The notes beneath the pieces were generated by a model. That model had not been told where the DNA came from and searched no databases. It was given only the letters and a program-made list of their open reading frames with translations. From contig JACATO010001025.1 of NCBI GenBank assembly GCA_018389105.1, positions 124,001-188,000 on the forward strand: a stretch of DNA of 64,000 nucleotides, in the 5' to 3' direction. The DNA comes from Nautilus pompilius (Eukaryota > Mollusca > Cephalopoda > Nautilida > Nautilidae). Below, piece after piece: positions 12,401-23,200 of the stretch. The position numbers were made by a program, and so were the translations under genes. Every line of letters starts with the position of its first letter. The first letter of the stretch is position 1.

Positions 12401-14215
12401 GCTCGGCATGCTTACCAGAACATTCGTCGGCGGGACCAGTCACCAGCAGCTTTCGAGCAGTTTCGAAAGGAGCTGTCGCAAACCAACACAGTTATCAAGG
12501 ACTCAATGGAGATCATGAACACTCTGAAGGTCCTGTGCCAGCACGACAGTGGTCGCACCATCCACGATATATCCTACGGCAGTATCAAGTTCACCATCCA
12601 CTGCACCCTGCTGGCAGGGCTGAAGGACCTCTGGGACATGTACACATCTGGCATGCTGCTCGAAATTCTACAAACTGGACTGATTACAAAGGGACTGAAA
12701 AGAAGGTGCAGAGCAAAGGAGATCAAGATTTGTGTGCGGATAGCAGAAGAAGAATATCGACAGTGTTTGCGTGAGCTCAGTAAGTCTAAGGTCTAATGAC
12801 TGTTCCATTTGTTTTTGAGATGAAGAGTAAAGTCTATGTTTACCTTAAGTCATTGGTTCTTCAGTCAGACTGTAGGATATTGAAAGAGTTCATTAAAGCA
12901 GAATTTCTGAAGGAAAAAAAAAACTAAGGAAAACTGTTTTATGATACGACCATGCTGCTTTTTGGAATAAGTTTCCAGGCTGTAGCTCTCAAAAATGAAA
13001 AGATTCTAGCAAGAAGTGGAAGTACTCAGGATGTGCCTTGAAATTGGTGGTTTGGAAGTGCTCACATTTACCTTCTTTGTACAGCTTATTTTCCCACAGT
13101 CAGATTTGTTGTTGTACACGACAACCCCATCAACAATCTTATAATCCTTTTGTGTTGTCATCTGTTCTGAGTTTCAGTAAAACTAGTCCAGAGTTACGGA
13201 GTGTGTTTGGTAAGGTTGCTATCAGTGTCAGCATCACCTGGATGAGACTGATGATGACTCTGTCCAATGGCCTGAGTACTGCATTTATTACAGATAAAAG
13301 GGATCTACCTACTTTAGGGTCTTCAAAGATGATTTCAAATTTATGGGGATAGGGGTTTCTCTTTTTTAATTTTAAAAAGAGTCTGATGATTAGTGCGAGT
13401 AAAAACGCAAACAAGTTTCTTGCGTTAGGCTCTTAATGTTTTTTTTTGGATTTCTTTATTCAAAAGATTTGAAAAGTTATAGTTTTTTTTTTCAAATTAC
13501 AATTTGATTCACCTGAGTTACATCTGGCAGAAACCCAGTGCAGATGAGTGGGCTTACGACAAGCAGAAAACTGCCATCTGATTAAACAGACGTCACATCC
13601 TTTGCTGTATTTTGTGTTGTCACCCACAGCAACACACTTCATGAAGATTTCCTTTCTTTTTATTTCAGAAATATCACCTGAAGTGAAAAAAAATAAAGTG
13701 GTGAAAGCTTCACAGGTAAGTTTCTCACCTGATCACTAGCCTGCAAACATCAGTGAAATGCTTTTAGGGCAGAATTCATCCATGTTCTCTGTTCTTAAGG
13801 TTGTCATTTCATTTTAAGATAAATTACGTTAAAACTGCATGATGCTGGGTTGTAGCCAGCATGGAGAAGATGTACAGAAAGACAGACAATCACACTATCT
13901 TTTTTATCAAAATAAATAAGTACATTGTCAACCAGTAGCAGACAAAAACTGAACAGCATCATCTATACATATTCTTTTCATTTAATCTACTCAACTGTTA
14001 TTATGGCTATTAAATTATCACAGAGCAACGTGTGTAGATAGTTTCTTACAGATTATCTACATCCAAGTCAGCAGTCACGGGTTTATTTTTTTAATTGCAC
14101 ACATTATTTCTCAATAATTTACTTATTTCTTCTAAATTTATTGCAGAACATCCACAACTTGGACTTGTCAATGGAGTCATCTCCAGAACCAAGGAGAGCA
14201 TTCAAAGAAATGTAA
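3621..14215 (+). CDS. CARD plus TRADD-N-like adaptor protein, long 3' isoform (303 aa)
   Basis: Coding exons are 3621-3930, 12294-12779, 13669-13715 and 14147-14215, with the stop TAA at 14213-14215. The junction phases are 1, 1 and 0, and all match, giving 912 nt or 303 residues. Residues 1-90 form a CARD close in style to the caspase-2 prodomain. Residues about 199-265 resemble the TRADD N-terminal domain found in many uncharacterised lophotrochozoan and deuterostome death-fold proteins. Between them lies a charged, probably helical linker. The C-terminus is short and basic (KKNKVVKAS). No caspase, NACHT or kinase domain is seen, so the protein looks like a pure adaptor linking a CARD-bearing partner to a TRADD-type partner in the cytoplasm. 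The ATG lies 11 nt into an exon with a good acceptor, so an untranslated first exon is expected upstream. The pairing of domains is read from the sequence; the function is inferred. Confidence 0.8.
4516..4790 (+). pseudogene. decayed coiled-coil coding remnant
   Basis: The plus-strand frame from the ATG triplets at 4516-4524 reads as a charged, Ala/Lys/Glu-rich helix (for example RRAEEATAAHKTTKRAVAHE and LVDEADESVQRRIISSLSKA). It is broken by at least three stop codons. It looks like old coding sequence rather than random DNA, but no family is recognisable. It sits inside the first intron of the CARD gene. Confidence 0.25.
6847..7095 (+). mobile_element. tRNA-derived SINE, family A copy 1
   Basis: The head resembles a tRNA gene. 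GGTTCAGTGGTAGCTGG stands for the A-box region and GAGTTTGAATCCC (about 6889-6901) for the B box. The body shares order and wording with the copies at 11521 and 44935, including a TTTCCT motif, a TCTTAAA/TTAAGA stretch, TCTGGTAAGG, and an AAGTGCCAGxCCxCTTCTGGxACAGGA-like block. The copies are diverged, so the insertion is old. Ends are approximate. Confidence 0.6.
9190..9445 (+). repeat. (TC)n microsatellite
   Basis: A mostly pure CT dinucleotide tract about 250 bp long, with interruptions such as CATCTC and CAATCTC. It keeps several frames open as Leu/Ser runs, but these are not genes. It lies in the intron of the CARD gene. Confidence 0.95.
11521..11790 (+). mobile_element. tRNA-derived SINE, family A copy 2
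   Basis: This is the best-preserved copy. It starts GGGGTAGCACAGTAGTCCAG, with the A-box-like TAGTCCAGTGG, then TTGGACCGCTAAAGTTGAGG and the B-box-like GAGTTTGATTCC at about 11576-11587. The body continues with TGTGGGTTTCCTGCAAGCAC, CACATCTTAAAGGTTTCTAG and CAGAAGTGCCAGTCCTCTTG, matching copies 1 and 3. RNA polymerase III internal promoters of this kind are typical of SINEs. Its open reading frame is not a gene. Confidence 0.7.
12294..12779 (+). CDS. TRADD-N-like domain exon
   Basis: The acceptor is TTTTTTTTTGTTTCCAG at 12293, and the donor CTCA|GTAAGT sits at 12780. The first half is a polar linker containing a CSCEEVERQIL stretch. The second half carries the pattern GSIKFTIHC...LAGLKDLWDMYTSGML...GLITKGLKRRCR...EEEYRQCLREL, which I recognise as the TRADD-N-like module: a beta strand, a 'LWxxYxSG' helix, an 'L[IV]T' turn, then a basic helix and 'EEYxxC'. 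In TRADD this domain binds TRAF2; whether this one does is unknown. If the donor is ignored the frame ends soon after at TAA 12794-12796 (tail SKSKV), a possible intron-retention isoform. Confidence 0.85.
13669..13715 (+). CDS. small third coding exon of the CARD/TRADD-N gene
   Basis: A 47-nt exon between TCTTTTTATTTCAG and CACAG|GTAAGT. Joined to the phase-1 end of the previous exon, it reads K-ISPEVKKNKVVKASQ and ends on a codon boundary. It is basic and possibly disordered. Both splice sites are strong, and the phase match on both sides supports it. Confidence 0.75.
14147..14215 (+). CDS. last coding exon, isoform 1
   Basis: The acceptor is TCTAAATTTATTGCAG. The phase-0 reading begins NIHNLDLSMESSPEPRRAF and ends KEM-stop at 14213-14215. 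It gives an acidic, serine-rich tail of 22 residues. A possible polyadenylation signal AATAAA lies at 14667-14672, so the 3' UTR would be about 0.45-0.5 kb. Confidence 0.7.
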   Translation, partial: NIHNLDLSMESSPEPRRAFKEM

Positions 14216-15295
14216 TTGAAATTCTTTCATTACTTTCTCACTTAAAGTCAGCAGAGCATGGAATATGAACCAAGATTCCAGCTGCCTAGAATGTTGTAAA
14301 TGTTTCCACAATGCAACATTACAGTAGCCAACTGTTTGAGGTAAACAGAGCTCTTGTGTTGTTGTAGTAGTTTTCCTATTGTGAATATTATAGTTGCAGC
14401 ATTGCATAAAATCTGCATCTGAAACTCCAGTGCATTTTTTAGGTGAGTTCTGCTTCTGCTGGGCACTTTGTTTGCTTGCAAAGTGTTGCATTGTGGGAAC
14501 AGTTTCTTAGTTATTGCCAGTGGGAACTCGTTTTCTATTCAATACATTTTGTTTTTTTTGTTGATGTAGATACTTTATCAGAATTATGGTTAATGCTTGC
14601 AGAAATTCAAAAACTTTAGGAAAAAAAATCTTTGATCATCTAGCTGAGGATAATGTCTGTCTATTCAATAAAAGAAGAATTTCCAAGCCAAATTTTGCTC
14701 ATTGGGAAGAATGGTTAAGGCAGACCACTGAACTTGTATTAAAAGGTACCACCACTTGTTTGTGTCCAGATACTCTTGGCAGAATTTCTAAAGAATGTAA
14801 GAAGGAAAGATATATGCGTATAGGGAGCTTTAAGTTTTGTCCAAAAGTTTGAGAGCTATTTTAGAGTTTGCTGGTTGGCTGAAATTGTTGTATTACATTG
14901 ATCAAAAACTCTGTGTCTGCTATAAGAATATGTCCACCATGCCATATTTGGGGTTAAAATTGTCTGAGATAGAACAAAAGTGTTTCACTGCTGTGGTTCT
15001 ATTTTAATTTGCAAAGACAAAGATTGCATTCTTTCATCAGCTTAAAAATTAAAACTGCAGAAATAAATTCATTGCCTGTATCATCAACTGGTTAATCAAA
15101 ACCTCTATTGGAGACAGTCCAATATTGGGCCAACCAATTACTATCTCAACGAAGAAATTTTAAAAAGTTGTAACCACTTGGATGTGTCCAAAAATCTGGT
15201 GCGGCCCATGAAGAAAATAGCCTGGGATCTCAACGAAGAAAATTGACAGTCCAGAAAGATCAGTAAAGAGCTTAACTTTTCCTTACAAATTCTAG

Positions 15296-15365
15296 AAAAA
15301 CCACTTTCTGACAATGCAATCAAAAGAGAAGTGGCTACATCATTTTCGTCAACTCAAAACCATAG
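15296..15365 (+). CDS. alternative C-terminal exon with GC donor
   Basis: The acceptor is TTCCTTACAAATTCTAG (AG at 15294-15295). The exon reads KPLSDNAIKREVATSFSSTQ then NH and ends CATAG|GCAAGT. GCAAGT is the usual form of a GC-AG intron donor. It begins with two codon bases, which fits the phase-1 end of the TRADD-N-like exon (12779) but not the isoform-1 exons. This suggests mutually exclusive 3' ends. The acceptor is only moderate. Confidence 0.5.
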
Positions 15366-16243
15366 GCAAGTAACTATCATTCACACATCCTGTTTCTGGA
15401 TGAGTAATTGTTCACAACCAAACAGTCATTCAACAGCTAAACTGACCACATTTTTTCTCTTTCTTTGTTCCTTTGAACTAAAAAAAAAAAGCAACGAAAA
15501 ATGTGAAATACAAAAGGCACCTTTTGTAATTGTTTCTGGCCTGGCATCACTGATCTACAAATTGCATTGATTTTTGTCTCCAAAGGCATCAAAATCAATT
15601 CCAAAGTCTACAGAAACAATATTTTTTTAAGGTTCAGGTGAAGTTTGAGTTCTGGACATTCCAACAGGACAGCGACTGCCCACAGAGTCTGAAAAATTCA
15701 GCTGTGGTTGTCCAAGAATTTTCTGGACTTGATAACTGAGGATGGTTGGCTGCTGTTTTCTGATCAGAATTTGTTAGATTTTGATGTTTGAGTTTTCGAT
15801 TAACATACAATTCATCCGTTCTGGTTTTAGCTTCTGTAAAAAAAAAAATTTGTTTTGGACAGAGCATAAAATGCACTAATTAAAGCTTTCAAATTTGCTT
15901 AGTTATAGTTTGTGTCTCTATTGTGTAGTTTGTGCTTATCTCCATTTGAGTATCAAATACTTTAAAATTCAGTCTTAACTCTCTGAAGAAGAATCCAGAG
16001 ATTCAAAGCTTTCCATCATCTACAACCATGGACCACTTGCAACCTTATGTTTCATGTGAAAATCGTGATGATATTAAAAAATTATAATAATAAACTAAAC
16101 TTTTGCATTATTAAATCATTTGATTCCAAGAATTTTACACTAGAAATGATGATTTTCTTAATGTATACAATACTTTATTTAGATTTAAATATTTAAAATT
16201 TTTTAAAAACTTGATCTTTATCATGTAGTATTTTCTTTTGCAG

Positions 16244-16382
16244 ACACAGTAATCATTTTGTGCACACGCCACCACTGTCATCTGTGTCTGCAGAGCCAAA
16301 GAAGAAATCTCCATCATCAACTTCATCACTACAGCCAGGTTACCACATATGTCTGCGCTCGTGTACCTGTTCCTTTAGGTGA
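16244..16382 (+). CDS. alternative last coding exon, isoform 2
   Basis: The acceptor is TATTTTCTTTTGCAG. The exon starts with one codon base, exactly completing the two left by the 15296-15365 exon. It reads HSNHFVHTPPLSSVSAEPKK then KSPSSTSSLQPGYH and stops at TGA 16380-16382. Isoform 2 (3621-3930, 12294-12779, 15296-15365, 16244-16382) would be 334 residues with a Ser/Pro-rich basic tail. CAG|GTTACC at 16339 could be a further donor. AATAAA at 16670-16675 is a candidate polyadenylation signal. Confidence 0.5.
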
Positions 16383-19300
16383 CAGAGTCCTTCTATAGAT
16401 TTTAGCTCATATCTGCCTCTCATATGTATTGTTTTTGTGCATTGTTGACAGTGGGTGTGTAATTTAAATTGACAAAAAAAAGTTGAAAAACTTTGAGTCG
16501 ATTCTAGGAGGAGCCTGAGACAAATGCTTGTTGCAACCTAATCTGCCAGCTGTGCCGACACGTATCATCTTGTAGTTACATTGGCTTCAGGTAATTCAAA
16601 GAGAGGCAATTTGTTTTTTCTGTGCGCAAGTTAGCGTGTCTGAGAAACCTCACCTCAACTTTTCTGATTAATAAAAGGAGAGAGAGAGCCAGTGTCACCA
16701 GAAGGAAATCCAGCTCAAATCTGGCTTCCATTGGAGCACAGGAGAAACCATGCCCCTGGCTGGACATTAAACTACAACTCGCAAACCTGGATGGAGAACC
16801 AAATTACTCTCACAAACACAACGAGCAAGTATGTTGTGTGCTACCCTTACCCTCAAAAGCTTTTCCATATACAGTAGAAAACGTTTCGCTGACACTTCTG
16901 CTTGTCCTCTGGGATTTTTTTCCATACTACACGTGAACTTGCTACACATTTTCAGGGTTGTACACAGCATTGAGAATATGCTATTTGTTGCCAGAATCCT
17001 TCCCACATTTCCTTTTGGAGCACAAATACTCCATCATTATAAAGTCAGAATCACAACCTTTGTTATATCTGACATCAAATATAGTTAGCTTTTAATTAAA
17101 TCCAGGTAAGTTCTAGTCCATTGTCCACGTTTATACACAACTAATTAGGCCCGTAATTAGTGGGTGTACAAATATTCTGTTTGAATCACTTTCTACCAAA
17201 ATCAACGAATTTTGAGGAGAGTTACTGGCGTACTTCTCAATGGTTTTGGTCCTGATTATTTAAGCATTCCTTTTATCTTTAAAGACTTTTGGAAAAGGCT
17301 GAACAGTTGCAGGTTACAGAATCCAGTTGCACATCTAGCCAGTTGTTACATTTAGCATGCTTCAGAAGACGAGGAAGGTGACTTGAATAACAAAAGTTAT
17401 TTAAATAACACCTCCCCATCCGCGCCAATTCAGTATTCTGGCATATCAGTGAAGAAAGGGCCATCTTTGATCCAACTTCAAAGAAACCTGTTTGGTTTTT
17501 AATGGATTTTATTTTCAGATAAATAGAACTGGTCACACACACAAATCATTCTGGAAAATCCAAGCCAACCAGCTTGCAAAATATTGCTATCTTGAAGTGA
17601 ACATTTAAAAAAAAATAATAATTTTAAACTACAGCATTCTCTGTTGAATAGTTTGTTATATGCTAGTAAAACAGGCACCTGCAGAAAGATGGAAATCCCT
17701 AAGGCACATTCTCCAGATTTTATAAGCGATTATTATTATGACCAAAGTTTGAAGTTTTGTCATTTTTTTATTAAAAAAATTATTATCACTACTGGTAGTT
17801 TCAAGCACCAAGACAATGCACAGACTATGCAGTTATATCTCAGATCGTGGATCCGAGCTAGCAGTAACAGTACATCTGAACTAGTGTCACCACCTACTTG
17901 TACAGTTACTTGGCAGCCATTTGTTTCCTCCCAAGTATTTTCGCAAAGAAAAATTTTATCTCATGAACAGTCTGTTACGAAACAATGTTTTGACGCCACA
18001 ACTTTTTTATTTCTCATTATTTTGATTTCTTCTGGATGTTTATAAAGTTCTTTTGTTTGTCGTGAGATACATCTCACCACTTCAGTCTTTCCAACCAACT
18101 ATATACTCTAAAGAACCAGCAAGATCATTAGTGCCACAGCCATTTAAAAATGGCTGTTTACCTGGCAGAGCAGGAGAGATTCTACTTTTACTGCAACTTG
18201 ATTATTAGGCAGCTGACCACATAAATGATCAAAACCCAGAACACGGAAGTTTAAACGTCATCTTTAGCTCGCAGGTTGGAGGAACTCTTGTTAATGTTCC
18301 CGCAGCACAGCTCCAAGTCCTGTCTTACTTTGTTGCTTATTAATATCTAAAGGGAAATTCTGACCACTCTATTTCTGTTTATATAAGATGCACCATCTTA
18401 GTTTTTCTATACATATATATAATTATTGTTAGCCTCTTTTGACTGTCAAGAAAAGAAAAACTGTATGGTTTTTTGTTTGAACTTATATTTAAAGTTATTT
18501 TTAATTCACATTCTACCAAAACTAAAATAGTAATTTACTCCTCATCTTGTCTGAGGATCCCTGTTACTATACAGCCTGGCCAATCATCTGATGACATTTA
18601 AGCTGATCTGGGGCAGAGACCATTTGAGGTAATAGCATCCACTAATTAAAATCCTTTTAATACCAAATGAGTTATACAACCTTCATAAGAAGTGAGTTTG
18701 TGCTCTTTATAACCACCTTTGTACTTAAAAAGAGAGAGAGAGAAATCTCGGGTATTGAATTCACTTAGTTAATGTCCATATTTAGCCATTTTACAGCTAA
18801 TTTCTTGTCAAAGGGGAAACAATTGCACAATCTGTTTGTTGTGTTTCACTTTTGGAAAGCCAGAAGAATTCTTGGCACTGTCATGCAAAATGAGTCACTC
18901 AGGTCATATGGTCACAAAGGTTCGATTTCCCAGGAGAATTCTAATGAAAATTTATTCACTGTGTGCGTGCAAGCGAATGGTTTGATCTCTGTATAATTGT
19001 AAAGTTTGCGAATAAGTTTTTGCCTTCTGAACAAATGTTACAGTTGATCTGGGGAATTTTTATTTTTTAAATATCCCACATGTATTGTAAATATACTAAC
19101 AATCTTTCCAGCTTCTTATAGATTTGAAGCATTTCTCTAGATATAAGTCTTTTAGGTTGGTCTAGCTAATGAAGCCTCCGCTTGCAGTTCAACTGCCAAA
19201 CAGAGACATTATTGTTCTTTTTTCTTAGTTTTGTAAAATCTTCAAAAAAATGCCTCTATTCAAAAGAAATGACTAAATTTATTTGCAATACTTTTTCCAT

Positions 19301-21470
19301 TGAAATGAAATCCATGAATGTTAAAGACAGCACTATTAGTAATTTCACTTTAGTTAAAATGTTCACCTCAGAACATCTTGTTAGCCATTGCTTGTAATAT
19401 AGCCATGACCATCTTGCCTTTCTACTTACAATTTGTTGATGTTTTAAATATTAAGATCCATGAATCATCTATATGTATTAAGTACAGGTTCACACAAAAG
19501 CTCCTGTCTTGTGATATATGCTGTCTTCACAACTTAACCCTTTGGTTCAGGTTTCCATTTAGACCAGACACAAAACTTAATTCTTGTGGTGAAAACTGAA
19601 AGAAAAAAATCTATAGATTCTTGTAGAAATATTGTTTGTTGTTTGGATTGCATATACTTGGACTATGTATGGAACATGTTTGAGGGATTATAAGGATTTT
19701 AGTGGTCAAATTCTGATGGAGGGGCAGATTACCTCTTCGTTACAGCATGAGTCACTGTTGTATAGTGAGGTACTATCATTCAGATTTCATCTCTGTGTGT
19801 GCATGTGTGTTGTGGAGATGGACTGAGAATTCAAAAGCATGTTTTGGATGAGAGTAAAGAAAATCATCCACCAGTGATATTAAGTGGTTGACTTTACAGA
19901 CTTCAAAATCTGATGGATGCACGGCAACTGTGACATTGTAACCAGAAGAAAAAAAAGACTGCCATACTGATACAGGCTTGTGAGGAAAACCGGTCGGCTT
20001 GTTAATCATAAAGGTCACAGCAGTGGTATGATGGGTGTTTCTAAGGTATTGTGTCAAAATGCCGGTGCAGACTGATTATGTGAGAGAGTCGAGAAAGTTT
20101 GCTTCAGTATGAAAGTTTATCTGGTTCTGGTGTCGTTACCCACCACATTTGAGGGCTTTAGAGTCAGCAACGCTCTACTTATGTTCTTTATATACGTAGT
20201 TTCTTTCTTCCCTATCTCATACCTGTTTATTATTGTTAAAAGTTCAAGCAGAACCATTAAATTTTCTAAAGTTTTAAATTGTTACACGTTTGTGTTTATA
20301 TTTTTTATTCATTTTCTACAGAAGTTTGCAGAGATCTGATACGATATGCTTTCTTTTAAAACGTGTTTAATGTATGTTTCTAATATCCTCACGGATCCAG
20401 CCCACAATTACCCTGCCCACCAGAGATTGACTTCTGCTTGTCTGAACGCCATCTTTCCCTAGATTCTAATATATTTTTTTTTCCCTTTCTTTTTAAACAA
20501 ATATTGCTGTTCTAAAATCATCCAGGGTCAGTTTTGTGTGTGTGTGTGTGTGTGTGATCTCTAGCTAAAACCAATGTCAAATTAGCATTGTTGTTGTCAC
20601 ATTGATTATAAATGATGTCTTTTGTTGTTGATTTTTAAAAGAATAAAGATGGCAATCACATGTTAATAAATACGTTAATGACTGTTCCATGTGCAAAAGA
20701 TCAATTTAGAGCGTAAGCTTTAAATGAATCAGTGTTTTTAATTTTTTTGTCCTGAACAAACACCTTTTGTCAGTTATTAATTAATTCATCATTAAAATGA
20801 GGTTTTTATTTAATTATTTATTACCTTGTGAATGTTTAATTCTCAGTGCCTCTGGTTTATGCATGTCTGAAATTCCGATTTTTTAAAGCCTGGAATTATA
20901 CTTGAAGAAACATCAGTTTTAAACATCAAACTCGTTTCAAACTTTTAGCAGAAATATAAGTTCAAAGTGAAGATATTTTCTGTTAGATTACCAAAGACAC
21001 TTGTTGAGTTTTGTTGCATCCAACTCAGAATCTGTTTTATAATACCAGGATTAAAAAAGGCACCTTTAAGCATAACTAGACAAGTCACAGGTTGGCGGGA
21101 AGCCATTGTGGTTTACACAGATGCCCACAGGAAAGAGAGAGGGCTATCAATCCAATTCTTTAAATTGATTAATGCTATCACTTTTAGCATTAACTACACT
21201 CACCCATAATTTATTCCGCTCATTAATATTTTTTTGCTGGAAAGGAAAAAACAAAAAAAATCTGTTCTGATTTTCCTGGAAACTTAGATAATTTGTGATT
21301 GTGACCACCGGTGATAGCTGAGAATATTTGTTCTTTAGGTCTTCCTCCTCTTCTTGATGAACCCTGTGTTGACTGCTGCGTTTAAGGACACCTCATAGCA
21401 AGGAGCTAGAGGGGAAGGGTTTTGGGTATTAGTTTTGGTGACCAAGCATGTTACGTGGGTACAGTTTGGA
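16383..21470. other. no confident gene
   Basis: AT-rich DNA. An open plus-strand stretch at about 16629-16829 follows a T-rich tract ending GCGCAAG and ends at a good donor, CAA|GTATGT (about 16830). It contains NLASIGAQEKPCPWLDIKLQ and could be one more exon of the CARD gene, but its phase does not fit the exon just upstream. A longer open frame at 17644-18045 has no coding signature. A (GT)n tract lies at about 20536-20555. Confidence 0.4.
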
Positions 21471-21479
21471 AAACCAGTC

Positions 21480-21690
21480 AAGAGTTACCTGTGGAGTCTC
21501 TGCCAATTGGTACCAGAAGAAACTGGTAGAACTCTTCATTTATGAATGTCAAGGTGACTAGAGGAAACCTGTGCAGTTAGCTGGTGAATAAGAATGAGAA
21601 GAAAAACCTTAATCACAATATTCTAGCAAACCATACCAGTGGCCCCCTGGTCTCCTAAAGGTAAAATTCAAACTTGGTAGATCTAACCAT
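21480..21690 (-). mobile_element. degenerate SINE, family A copy 4
   Basis: Read on the minus strand it has a B-box-like AAGTTTGAATTT near 21672, then a body with TTTCTTCTCATTCTTATTCA, CCAGCTAACTGCACAGGTTTCCT and GAGTTCTACCAG. These follow the order seen in the copy at 44935-45215. It is strongly diverged and the ends are uncertain. Confidence 0.4.
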
Positions 21691-22319
21691 TTCAATCATT
21701 TAACATATGCTTAGGGTCTAGAGACATTTTAGGAAATCTACACTGTAGTGTTATTATTATTGTCACGTACCTCCAGTTCCCTAGCAAGTGTAATTTTATT
21801 ATTCGGAACTTGAATGCCGTGGCTATCTTAGACAGGTTCAATCCACCACAGCTTTAGATGAACTAACAAACATACCAGAACTCTTTTGATTAGTATGTGG
21901 GGGGGTGGAGGGTGGAACTGAAGTACCCAGAAAACAAGCCACACTAGTGAACTGGTTCAGAGCAGGAGATATCAAGCCACTGGGTAGACAACATTCATAT
22001 CCCATACCCATCAGGGACTAAAAGACTACTGCTGTTTATCAATATTGAGCATCCCATGTTAACTCATCACTAGTTCTAGCTGATCTAATTAAGCTACTTA
22101 CTAATACACATATTAAACCTATGCCTTTTGAGCATTCAGTTTAGAAAATAGATTTATTTAGGGGCTTAGGGGCTTGGTAGATGTCAGGGGATCAATGGCA
22201 CTGGCTAATGACCGGACACTCACTCATGCAATAACTTATGCAGATGTTAGACCTCCTTCTCTGGTTAAAGAGGAGTTCCTCTTGTCCTTAAACTATCACT
22301 CTCGCTCCATTCTGATATC

Positions 22320-22326
<7 letters not shown>

Positions 22327-22352
<26 letters not shown>

Positions 22353-22353
22353 G
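22327..22353 (+). repeat. (TC)n microsatellite
   Basis: A pure CT tract followed by a C run (about 22354-22364). Confidence 0.9.
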
Positions 22354-22429
22354 CCCCCCCCCAGCTCCATAGTAGTTCATTGCTCTTCTAACTTAATTTT
22401 CACCTCAATTCTCTTGATCTCAGTCAGCA

Positions 22430-23200
22430 CATTTGCTGTTTCCTTTTTAGTTTGCCAGGCCCATTAATTGATCTGGCATCATTTTGCATTTTATCCCATA
22501 GTTTCCCTGGAAAGAGACACACCTGCATCTTGGTTCTCGTTTCCTTCAGTGACTTTACCCACCTCCCCCTCACCATGCCCTGATGAAGACATGACACTGC
22601 ACTGAATAGATCTGTTAACAGGAGGATGTAGTCCTGCGTGTTAGCTGTTGCCCAGATAATGGCATCTTCAAACGTCTCTTTCAGCTTTGACTGAGCTTGA
22701 ATGCCCCATGGTGTGCAGTTGTCCATCTTGTTATACCTATCTCTGGCTATGATAATGGAAGCTTCACTTTTCTAGTGCTCTGTCTCAAACTTCTGTTCTC
22801 ATTTTGTCCAATTTGTAGTCTTCCTTCCAGCATTTTTCCTCCATACAGTCAGTCACCTTAACGTTATTCTTTTCTCTTATCTACAGTTTTGCCATCTTAA
22901 GTGTCTGTGGGATTACTCCAGCCTCCTAAAGGGGGTGGCTGTCTGACGGCCCTGAGGAATTTCCTGGCTCTTGGGAGTTTTTGATCCCTAACTCTCCAGC
23001 CAATACGTCAATGTGTTGCAGGCTGTTGGTTTTTCTGCTCCTGTCACAATGTGCATAGGCTCATTCTGCAACCACGTCATTGTTAACTTGGATGCACTGC
23101 TGCTCAGGTACAACCCATATTCCAGCCAGCTGACTACAGTATCCCTCATTAGGTTGTCCAAGTTTTTTTTTCCCCTACTGTATGTGCTGTTTGGGGAGTG
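22430..23200 (-). pseudogene. decayed non-LTR retrotransposon, RT end to RNase H
   Basis: Read on the minus strand, about 23135-23000 gives EYGLYLSSSASKLT, then LQNEPMHIVTGAEKPTACNTL. This matches the post-catalytic reverse transcriptase region of many Jockey/RTE-type elements (generic pattern: tyrosine-glycine, 'ASK..L..L...', 'LR..TGA...TP...'). Further on, about 22650-22570 reads DYILLLTDLFSAVSCLHQG, matching the RNase H strand 'I.TDS.SAL..L'. The order is right for one element. The frames are broken by stops (for example WLES-stop), so it is dead. Confidence 0.5.

Noticed and set aside
17644..18045. 133-codon plus-strand frame
   Set aside because: AT-rich, no domain and no splice or promoter context; likely chance.
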